Below, one piece after another: positions 6,723 to 13,913 of a stretch of DNA of 13,913 nucleotides. The notes beneath the pieces are model-generated. The model saw nothing but the letters and a program-made list of their open reading frames with translations. It had not been told where the DNA came from and did no database searches. Where the stretch lies: the NCBI GenBank assembly GCA_016711435.1, contig JADJSY010000067.1, positions 1 to 13,913 on the forward strand. Direction: 5' to 3'. The DNA is from Lewinellaceae bacterium (GTDB lineage: Bacteria > Bacteroidota > Bacteroidia > Chitinophagales > Saprospiraceae). Within the stretch, counting starts at the first letter, position 1, and every line of letters begins with the position of its first letter. The position numbers were made by a program, and so were the translations under genes.

Positions 6723-6734
6723 CAGTGTTCACTG
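6723..6734. promoter_or_regulatory. Palindrome CAGTG-TT-CACTG between marR and the ABC genes
   Basis: A 12-bp stretch with 5-bp perfect arms begins two bases after the marR stop. It may be an operator half-site pair or a small mRNA hairpin that sets relative expression of regulator and transporter. No T tract follows, so it is not a terminator. Confidence 0.35.
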
Positions 6735-6792
6735 CATCAGACAGGCTGTTGAATGATCGGATTCAGAATATAACTTTACCAAAAGGAATACT

Positions 6793-8751
6793 ATGCAAGC
6801 AACCATAACCCAACCTAAAACTCGTGTACGCCGCGAAAGGACATCTTTTAAAGGTATCGGCCGCGCCATCAAGTACCTGACGAAGTATGGCCGTCAGGCA
6901 GCTTTACCGTATGTCTTTTTGGTCATTGCCACGCTCTCCCAGCTGGCTGTGCCGCATATGATCCGCAATGTGATCGATGCGGTCACCAGCGGATTCCTCG
7001 CGGACCAGGTCTTGCAGGCGCTTGATAAGATTCCTGCGGCATTTATGAGCGCGGCGCTGCCGAAGATTTTGGATGCCCTAAGCTATGACTCTGCTTTATC
7101 GCTGGACCAGCTCAAAGCGACGCTTGAAGCGGATTTAAATAATGCGCCGCGTGCGTTGATTACGGCCCTTGTCGCCATTGTCGTCTTCGCCCTTCTGCGT
7201 GGAATATTCTCCTTCCTCCAGGCGTTTTGGGCAGAGAAAAATTCCCAGTCGGTTGCGTATGATCTGCGCAATGATCTGTATGCTAAGATTCAGGAATTGT
7301 CTTTTGCATATCACGATAAAAATCAGACGGGCCAGTTGATGATCCGTGCAACGGATGATGTGGAAAAGGTGCGCTTGTTCATCGGGCAGGGATTGTTGCA
7401 ACTCGTGGGCGCAGTGATCCTGTTGACAGGTACAGTCATCATTTTGTTCTGGTCGAACGTTTCCCTTGCATGGACGGCCATGCCGATCCTGCCGATTGCG
7501 ATCGTGTTATTCGGCGTGTTCGCAGGACTCAGCCAGCCGTTGTTTGCGAAAGTGCAGATAAAACTTTCAACGTTGAACACGGTCTTGCAGGAAAATCTTG
7601 CGGGCGTAAAAGTGATCAAGGCTTTCACCCGTGAGAAGGAACAGCAGGAAAAGTTTCGCAATGCCGCAGACGATACGATGAATCAATCCATCGCGGTTTC
7701 GCGTTTGTTTACGTTCCTGTTTCCATTGGTGTTCTTAATTGCGAACCTCGGACAGGCCGCTATCCTTTATGTAGGCGGCAAACAGATCATCGTCGGCACA
7801 TTGACCATTGGTGCATGGCAGGAATTTTCCCTCTATCTGATGTATCTGTTTTTCCCGATCATGATGTTCGGTATGATCGTCACGCAAATGGGGCAGGCTT
7901 CCGCATCTGCTGACCGCATCTTTGAAATTCTCGATGCCAAAAGTGACATTGTCGACAAACCCAACGCACCAAAACTTCCTGCCGTAAGCGGTGATGTGAA
8001 ATTTGAGAACGTCACTTTTCGTTATGTGGGCGGTGGTGACCCGGTGTTGAAGAATGTTACGTTTGAGGCGAAATCCGGTGAAACCATTGCGCTGCTTGGC
8101 GCAACAGGTTCAGGCAAGACCAGCATCATCAACTTGCTGCCGCGCTTCTACGATCCCACGGAAGGCCGCATCACAATTGATGGCCACGACCTGCGTGACG
8201 TCACCATCGATTCACTTCGTTCGCAAATCGGTATCGTGCTTCAGGAAACTACTTTGTTCAGTGGGTCCATTCGTGAAAACATCGCTTTCGGAAAACCCGA
8301 TGCCGCATTGGAAGAAGTGCAAGCTGCGGCCAGATCTGCGGCGGCGCATGATTTCATTATGTCCTTCCCCGAAGGCTATGAAACACATGTTGGCGAACGC
8401 GGCACTACTTTAAGCGGCGGACAAAAACAACGCGTGGCCATTGCGCGCGCGCTTCTGCTCAACCCGCGCATTCTTATTCTTGACGACTCAACCTCCAGTG
8501 TCGATGTTGCCACCGAGTCGCATATTCAGGAAGCGCTTGAAACTCTTATGAAAGGCCGCACATCCTTTGTCATCGCACAGCGCATCAGCACGGTGATAAA
8601 CGCCGATAAAATTCTTGTGCTGGAAAAAGGTGAAGTTGTGGCACAAGGTAAACACGCTCAACTCATGGAAGAAGAACCGATCTACGCAGAAATTTATAAT
8701 TCACAAATACTCGCACACCAAAGTGATGCAGTCGTGGAGGTGGCATCATGA
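6793..8751 (+). CDS. ABC exporter half-transporter, degenerate-site subunit of a heterodimer
   Basis: Membrane domain fused to ATPase domain, 652 residues, of the multidrug/lipid exporter type (MsbA/BmrCD/TM287-288 class). Membrane helices occupy about residues 37-340. The ATPase has Walker A GATGSGKT at 436-443, signature LSGGQ at 540-544 and Walker B ILILDDS at 560-566. Asp565 replaces the catalytic Glu and Gln596 replaces the switch His (IAQRIST). These changes mark the subunit that supplies the non-hydrolytic site in asymmetric heterodimers while lending an intact LSGGQ to its partner. The loop between helices 1 and 2 (about residues 66-120) is roughly 40 residues longer than usual. AAGGAA at 6783-6788 precedes ATG 6793. 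Its TGA overlaps the start of the partner (ATGA). The substrate cannot be told from sequence. Confidence 0.95.
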   Translation: MQATITQPKTRVRRERTSFKGIGRAIKYLTKYGRQAALPYVFLVIATLSQLAVPHMIRNVIDAVTSGFLADQVLQALDKIPAAFMSAALPKILDALSYDSALSLDQLKATLEADLNNAPRALITALVAIVVFALLRGIFSFLQAFWAEKNSQSVAYDLRNDLYAKIQELSFAYHDKNQTGQLMIRATDDVEKVRLFIGQGLLQLVGAVILLTGTVIILFWSNVSLAWTAMPILPIAIVLFGVFAGLSQPLFAKVQIKLSTLNTVLQENLAGVKVIKAFTREKEQQEKFRNAADDTMNQSIAVSRLFTFLFPLVFLIANLGQAAILYVGGKQIIVGTLTIGAWQEFSLYLMYLFFPIMMFGMIVTQMGQASASADRIFEILDAKSDIVDKPNAPKLPAVSGDVKFENVTFRYVGGGDPVLKNVTFEAKSGETIALLGATGSGKTSIINLLPRFYDPTEGRITIDGHDLRDVTIDSLRSQIGIVLQETTLFSGSIRENIAFGKPDAALEEVQAAARSAAAHDFIMSFPEGYETHVGERGTTLSGGQKQRVAIARALLLNPRILILDDSTSSVDVATESHIQEALETLMKGRTSFVIAQRISTVINADKILVLEKGEVVAQGKHAQLMEEEPIYAEIYNSQILAHQSDAVVEVAS

Positions 8752-10754
8752 TGCACGGCCGCGCTGGTGGTTTACTCAATCAAGAAACAATGAAGCCGCG
8801 CAACCTGAGCGAAACGCTCGGTCGCCTCGGTAAATATTTCGGCCGCTTTTGGTACATGATCGTCCTCGCAGTTTTCTTTGTCGTTGTTCCACGTGGACTC
8901 AAGTGACTTCCCCCGAATTAATGGGACAAGCCACCGATTGTTTCCTCGTGCCCGCTGGAAGCAGCGCCTTCGCTCAACTCGCCCCGCCAACTGATTCTGC
9001 CCAAGAAACAGTTTCCTCCTGCTGGCTTGGTACTACCGAAGCCCCATCCACATTATCGTTCTCACGCCAGATCATCTACAAAGCCTATCATCTTGGCGGC
9101 TATACAACTCCGGATCTTGCAACGGCCTCCACTGACGAGCGCATCACAGGCATGTTCCGTTTGATCTTGATCGTGATTGCCTTGTGTGTGATCGGCGCCG
9201 TGCTGACAGGCACAACCTTCTTCACCATGGCATGGACAGGCCAGCACGTTCTGCGCGTTCTGCGTGTGGAAGTGTTCGAGAAGCTGCATCAACTTTCCAT
9301 GAGCTATTATGCCGACCATGAAGCTGGTGACCTGATGAGCCGCATCACCAACGATACATCTGCCATTGAACAGGCGTTTTCGTTTGCGCTCGTCAATGTG
9401 TTCAGCGGCATTCTTTTATTGGTGTGGGTGGCTTACAACATGCTCACCGCCAGTCTGCCGTTCGCTTTGCTTTCACTGGCTGTATCGCCTGTGATGTTCA
9501 TTGCCACCATCTGGTTCTCAGGGCAGGCGCGCAAAGCCTTCCGCAAGAGCCGTGAAGAGATCGGCAATGTCAACGCAGAATTGCAGGAAACCATTTCATC
9601 CGTCCGCGAAGTGCAAGCCTTCAATCGCGCCGATGAAAATATTGAACAGTTCAAGGGAGTCAACGCCGCCAACCGTGACGCGAATGTACGCGCCGTGGCA
9701 TACACCTCCGCGCTCGCGCCAACACTGGAAGCCTCTCTTATATCGGCCTTGCCATTGTCACAGGTGTGGGCGGCTGGTACCTGCTCACTGGTGACACGCT
9801 TTTTGGCGCAACCGTTACGCTCGGTTTGGTGATTACCTTCCTCGCTTATGTGCAGCGCTTCAACCAACCCATTCAACAGATCGCCGTGCTGTGGACGAAT
9901 ATCCAAAACGCCATCGCAGGCGCAGAACGTATCTTTACCATTCTCGACGAAAAGCCTGCCGTGGTGGATAAGCCCGAAGCCAAAGTAATGACCGAGATCA
10001 AAGGCAGAGTTGAATTCAACGAAGTCCTCACACGAATATGAAGACGGCGTGCCCAGGTCTTGAACAAAGTCTCCTTCATCGCCGAGCAGGGCAAACCATC
10101 GCCATCGTCGGCCCAACGGGCGCAGGCAAGACCACCATCATTAATTTGCTCCCGCGCTTTTATGATGTAACACATGGCTCCGTCAAAATTGACGGTGTGG
10201 ATGTGCGCGACGTCACCGCGGATTCACTCCGCAAGCAGATCGGCATCGTGCTGCAGGACACTTTCCTGTTCAGCGCCTCTGTGATGGACAACCTGCGCTT
10301 TGGCCGCCCCGATGCAACAGATGAGGAAGTCTACGCCGCTGCAAAACTTGCCAACGCGGATTCATTCATTGAACGCTTACCTGAAAAGTACGAAACCGTT
10401 TTAGGCGAACGCGGCTCGGGTCTTTCTCAGGGACAGCGGCAACTGCTTTCGATTGCACGGGCTGCGCTGGCAGACCCGCGAGTGCTCATTTTGGATGAAG
10501 CAACTTCCAGCGTAGACACACGAACCGAGCGTCTCATCCAAAAAGCGTTCGATGCGCTGCTCAAGAGCCGTACCTCCTTTGTCATTGCCCATCGTCTCTC
10601 CACCATCCGTAACGCAGATATGATCCTTGTTTTGCAAACGGGTCAGATCATCGAACGCGGTAAACATGATGAACTGCTGGAAAAGAAAGGTCTCTACTAT
10701 GACCTGTACATGAGCCAGTTCAAAAAACAGGAAGAAGTGGCTGCGGCTGTATAA
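8748..10754 (+). pseudogene. ABC exporter half-transporter, catalytic subunit of the heterodimer (several frameshifts)
   Basis: Partner of the preceding gene. ATG 8748 overlaps its stop (ATGA) and has GGAGG at 8736-8740. The frame breaks after 52 codons (TGA 8904-8906), resumes in the -1 frame from about 8890 with STWTQVTSPELMGQA, shifts again near 9732 (a lost C in GCCTCTC restores EALSYIGLAIVTGVGGWYL), and shifts about three times between 10026 and 10091 just before the ATPase core. The ATPase is complete: Walker A GPTGAGKTT at 10110-10136, signature LSQGQ at 10422-10436 (degenerate, Gln for Gly), Walker B VLILDEA with catalytic Glu at 10497-10499, and switch His at 10590-10592. Helix-1/helix-2 loop is very long and has two cysteines. 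Most shifts sit at short homopolymers and all motifs are conserved, so sequencing error is more likely than decay. Confidence 0.88.
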
Positions 10755-10760
10755 AGAAAG

Positions 10761-10795
10761 ATGAAAGAGGCTCTCGCATGGAGAGCCTCTTTCAT
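10761..10795 (+). terminator. Intrinsic terminator of the marR-ABC operon
   Basis: ATGAAAGAGGCTCTC, loop GCATG, GAGAGCCTCTTTCAT is a perfect 15-bp stem starting 6 bases after the ABC stop codon; the T-rich 3' arm (TTTCATTT) supplies the uridine-rich end. The A-rich 5' side means it could also work on the opposite strand for the HAD gene. Confidence 0.85.
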
Positions 10796-11014
10796 TTACC
10801 TCTTGCAAAAGTCCAACCATCCTACCCATGAAGGCATTGAGGCACGGAGGTTTAATGTGGCTTTCTTTCCGTGTTCCAGAGTCTGTGGACAAAAAGGTTT
10901 TACGGGACTCAGTAGCTGAGATTTATCTCTCGAGTTTTAGGTTGACTTGGATATCGCGCTACGAAAAAGACTCGTGTACCAGAAGTTATTACTTTCATGA
11001 CCTACGATATTGTT
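10796..11014. other. Intergenic stretch without a recognisable gene
   Basis: About 220 bases separate the operon terminator from the end of the minus-strand HAD gene. I see a short inverted repeat (CACGGA at 10843-10848 with TCCGTG at 10868-10873) and a small hairpin CTCAG-TAG-CTGAG (10908-10920). No coding frame has a family resemblance and no tRNA arms form. Base-call errors may obscure short features here. Confidence 0.4.
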
Positions 11015-11670
11015 TCAAAGCCTCAAGTCACGCTGGGGTATGTTTCAAGATCAGATCCGCCCATGTTTTAATAATTCAGGTTCTTCCGCAAACCACACAC
11101 CCAATGGTTTGCGATCAAGCAGATTCCACTTGCTTTTGCCATATCAACCGTGGTATCGCCGGTCATCAGGCAGTTTTCAGGGGCCGTGTTCGTTTTTGGC
11201 AGCAAGCAGGATCGGGTCTGGAAAAGGTTTGGTATGCGGGCGGATAAACCACGTGATAACCGCATCGGAAATATTTTACGAGATCATATTTCTTTCCAAG
11301 AAAAGCCATGGTGCCGCTACTCGTCCACGCCTGACAACACGAACGTGGGATAGCGTCCGTGAAGCTGTGAGCATTTCATCACGCCCGGACGAGTAGGAAT
11401 TTTCCGAGGAGTTCTTCATTGGCGGGAAACCAGTTGAGACAACCACCATCTCGTCGTCAAAGCCCGGGCGTATCGGCCGGAGATAACAATTTATTTGCCC
11501 GGGGCTTCGATCCACATAATAAAGCGGCGCGCAGAGCGGTCGGGTTCCTTAAAATAAAAAACCCGCGGCCGAATCGCGTCACTTTTTGTCCCTACAAGTT
11601 ATCTTTATCGCTAAAATTACGTCGCAACAAAGCACAAGCCCATGATCTTTTTGATATCGAAGAACGCCAT
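11015..11670 (-). pseudogene. HAD-superfamily phosphatase (multiple frameshifts)
   Basis: A haloacid-dehalogenase-type hydrolase, probably a phosphoglycolate-phosphatase-like enzyme of about 215-220 residues, can be pieced together from different minus-strand frames. Near 11600 the stretch VIL(F)DKDNL is motif I with its two aspartates. Near 11220-11260, YDLVKYF.DAVIT and PFPDPILLAAK resemble the region before motif III. At about 11110-11165, ENCLMTGDTTVDMAKASGI is the motif IV region with the metal-binding GDTxxD. The tail NHWVCG.AEEPELLKHGADLIL ends at a stop near 11015. No frame is open throughout, and at least five indels are needed. The start is uncertain (candidate ATG at 11670 or 11643). 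It is divergent from the sensor kinase. The fold is clear from motif IV; the substrate is unknown, and error rather than decay is the likelier cause of breakage. Confidence 0.68.
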
Positions 11671-11676
11671 ACCGTG

Positions 11677-11725
11677 TTGGATTAATTAAGCTTGCAAAAG
11701 TACTATACTTAATCAGGTTTGGGAT
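11677..11725. promoter_or_regulatory. Short divergent promoter region between HAD and histidine kinase genes
   Basis: Only about 55 bases separate the two divergent starts. TATACT at 11704-11709 is a good -10 for the kinase, but no convincing -35 lies 16-18 bp upstream. AAGTA-CTA-TACTT (11698-11710) is an inverted repeat overlapping that -10, and TTAATTAA (11682-11689) is palindromic; either could be an operator. Confidence 0.35.
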
Positions 11726-13830
11726 ATGCCAGAAGACAGCACCCGCGCCCTCCTCGAAGTTATTGATCAATATCGGCACCGAGTAGCCACCGCATTGGAC
11801 CTTCGCACGGTTATTTGCCCTTCTTTTGCCGCCATTCAATACGTCGGCGGGAACGCGGCTTCAACATCGTGGTGATGGTCGGCCCGGTGCAAGCCCGTGG
11901 ATGCGACCATATCTTGGCAAGCGATTCACGACCACCACGCAGCATTGCGAGATACCGTGGGAACGCGGCGCCCTCGCAGGCTGGGTGGTTCAGAACCGGC
12001 AAACCTACTCTTGTATCAAGTGATACCAGTAAGGATGACCGCTGGCTTAGTCGTGCGGATGATTCTGCGGAAAAGCTCAGCGGCGCAAAGTCCGCGATCT
12101 GTTGCCACTCATGGCGCGTGAAAAACTGGTGGGCGTGCTTACGCTGGTGCATTCTGTTCCCAACGCGTTTGAATGCGGAACATCTGGATTTGATGCGGAC
12201 CATTGCCGACCGGGCAAGTGCCGGCGGTTTTGAACGCACACTTATACACGGAAAGCCAACACACAGCCCGCGTCATGTCTGCGCTGGCAGAGGGTGCTGC
12301 TGCGATTAACACCTCCCTCGAAATGCCGGATGTCTGGCGTCGCATTCTCAACCAGACCATGCAGGCTTTGCAAGTCGAGACAGTGGCCCTGGCTATGATT
12401 GATAGCGCTACCGATGATCTGGTTTTCCATGCAGCGGCAGGAGATAACTCAGGCAATATCCACAGGCGGCGCATCCCTGCCGGGCGGGGCTGGCTGACAA
12501 GGTAATCAAAAGATGGGCATGGGGTGGTGATATCCGCTGTCAAGTATGAAATGCGATTCACCGATGTGGACAAGTTCGGGGGAATCGAGACACGTTCCAT
12601 CGCTATCGCTCCGATCCAATCGCAGGGCAAAGTCATCGGCGTGATTGAAGCGATCAATCCCATCTCCGGCGCATTTGACCCGGATGCCATGGTGGTGATG
12701 ACCGGCCTTGGAAGCCTTGCAGGTACGATTATTCCGGAACGCGCAATTGTTCCGAGCGTTTACGGGCTGCGCACCAGCATTACCGTGAACTGTTTGAAGA
12801 CGGTGTGGATGCGGTCCTCATCACCGATTGGGAAGGCCGGGTGCAGGAAGCGAACCGCCGGGCAGTGACCCTGAGCGGTTACGGCGTTGACCAAGTTGCA
12901 TTCCATGACCATTGACCAATTGCATGAAGTCAACTGGAAAAAGGTTGCGTTGGAATTTTGAAAGCCTGAGCGACCGGGAGTGTAATTATAGATCCATACG
13001 TCGTCAGGATGAGGCATCCACTCAGTTGAAGTACATGCGCGCCCGTGAAATTTGAAGAGACCAAACTCGATCCAATGGATCCTGAAGGATATTACCGAAC
13101 GCAAAAATTGGATTCTGCGCGATGATATCAAAGCTTCGATGATCTATCACGATCTCCGTTCTCCCGCTCAGAATGTTAATCTCGAGCCTTGAGATGTTGA
13201 TGAGCGGGTTGATGCCGGTGGATGAAACCCTGAATGCCATGCTCAACATCGCGCGCAATTCCACTGCGCGCATTTCAACGCCTTATCAACTCTCTGTTGG
13301 ATATCAATCTTGTAAGAAATCCGGACAACAGATCGTGGATCAAAATTCCGTAGACCCCATCCTTCTTGTGCGCGAAGCCATTCGTGATGTGGAAGCCGGG
13401 TGAACGGCCGCCAACAGACCCCGATCAATAAAGCTACCGGTGTGCTTCCGCTCATTTGGGTGGATGTGGATATGATCCACCGCGTGTTTATTAATCTGAT
13501 GGAAAACGCCATCAAATTTACGCCGGCGTAGAAGGCCGCATTAGAGATTGGTGCACAAACAACGGACGGGTTTTCTTAAAATTCTGGGTGCGTGATAACG
13601 GTCCCGGCATCGCACCACCAGATCAGGATCGTATCTTCGACAAAATTCACCCGGCTGTGCGTGGAAAAGATCAGCCCGGCGGAGCTGGGCGTTGGCACGG
13701 CGTTTGCCGCCTTGCTGTGTTGGGCCACGGCGGTGAGATTTCGGATCGAAAGCGAAGTTGGAAAAGGTGCAACCTTCTGGCTTACCTACCTGTTGCGCAG
13801 AAAGCCACAGGCCAGCAAACAAACCGGTAG
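11726..13830 (+). pseudogene. GAF-GAF-PAS sensor histidine kinase (many frameshifts)
   Basis: A soluble-looking sensor kinase of about 700 residues can be followed through all three frames. It opens at ATG 11726 with MPEDSTRALLEVI. The first GAF domain is about 11760-12230 (GALAGWVVQNRQT, DTSKDDRWL, EKLVGVLTLVHS, NAEHLDLMRTIAD). The second is about 12260-12760 (ARVMSALAEGAAAINTSLEM through KVIGVIEAINPISG). A PAS domain follows at about 12780-12960 (ELFEDGVDAVLITD, GRVQEANRRAV). The phosphoacceptor helix has SMIYHDLRSPAQNV with the His at 13148-13150. The ATPase domain shows the N box VFINLMENAIKFTP (about 13485-13525), G1 VRDNGPGIAP (from 13588) and a final VGKGATFWLT, ending at TAG 13828-13830. 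No transmembrane segment or receiver domain is seen. At least ten indels are needed; these look like base-call errors. The signal sensed is unknown. Confidence 0.8.
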
Positions 13831-13913
13831 ACTGACCATCAGGCCAGATCGATAACTTTGCCCCCAATGGTTCCCCGTTGAAAATAAAATTTCATGTGGA
13901 TAACTACATCCAC
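13831..13913 (+). other. Window end, possibly the start of a response regulator
   Basis: From TTG 13878 the last 12 codons read LKIKFHVDNYIH. This resembles, with one or two base errors, the first strand and acidic pocket of a response regulator receiver domain (KILVVDD type), a natural partner for the kinase just upstream. Too short to be sure. Confidence 0.2.

Noticed and set aside
10900..10985. Possible tRNA, from a GGGACTCAGTAGCTGAG-like start
   Set aside because: No T arm with the GTTCRA loop, no anticodon arm and no closing acceptor stem can be formed.
10828..11396. Plus-strand open frames over the HAD region
   Set aside because: None has family resemblance, and the minus strand there carries recognisable HAD motifs.
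8748..13830. Recent pseudogene cluster or genomic decay island
   Set aside because: Catalytic motifs are intact on both sides of nearly every break and breaks fall at short homopolymers, so sequence error explains it better.

Overview
This window looks like part of a chromosomal contig from an environmental bacterium. The best guess is a member of Chloroflexota (Anaerolineae). The reasons are lipoproteins with long Thr/Pro-rich linkers, a TIR-TM-SH3 protein with the same kind of linkers, and a GAF-GAF-PAS histidine kinase of a style common in that class. No taxonomic marker gene is present, so this is inference.

Layout, left to right. (1) 27-1688 is an intact urocanate hydratase gene (hutU, histidine degradation). 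(2) 1685-2752 and 2762-3801 are two tandem paralogous lipoproteins with alkaline-phosphatase-superfamily (type I phosphodiesterase/nucleotide pyrophosphatase) domains. The first appears to start at CTG, overlapping the hutU stop; the second has a frameshift between its lipoprotein signal peptide and its catalytic domain. (3) 3971-4779 is an unrecognised multi-pass membrane protein, preceded by a structured leader in which the Shine-Dalgarno can pair with an upstream anti-SD, and interrupted by a -1 frameshift at a T7 run. (4) A strong hairpin at 4913-4942 lies between convergent genes. (5) On the minus strand, 4974-6089 encodes a TIR domain with the NADase-type glutamate, one transmembrane helix, a Thr/Pro-rich linker, an external bacterial SH3 domain and a Thr/Pro-rich tail. 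(6) Divergent from it is a likely operon: a MarR-family repressor (6262-6720) and two half-transporters of a heterodimeric ABC exporter (6793-8751 and 8748-10754), closed by a strong terminator at 10761-10795. (7) Beyond that are a badly frameshifted HAD phosphatase on the minus strand (about 11015-11670) and, divergent from it, a badly frameshifted GAF-GAF-PAS-histidine kinase (11726-13830).

Functional picture. The MarR/ABC genes form a classic drug-responsive efflux unit. One half-transporter carries the degenerate nucleotide-binding residues (Asp for catalytic Glu, Gln for switch His) and the other the degenerate signature LSQGQ, as expected for an asymmetric heterodimer. The phosphodiesterase lipoproteins and the outer half of the TIR protein share a surface architecture: membrane anchor, Thr/Pro spacer, folded domain. 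The TIR protein is the best candidate here for an undescribed signalling or defence device, with an envelope-facing SH3 sensor linked through one helix to a cytoplasmic NAD-cleaving domain.

Quality caution. Apparent single-base indels, mostly at short homopolymers, are rare up to about 8.8 kb (two), frequent in the second ABC gene (about five in 2 kb) and dense from 11 kb to the end. This gradient looks like uncorrected long-read error or a low-coverage contig end rather than true gene decay. The broken genes on the right should be read as probably intact in the organism.
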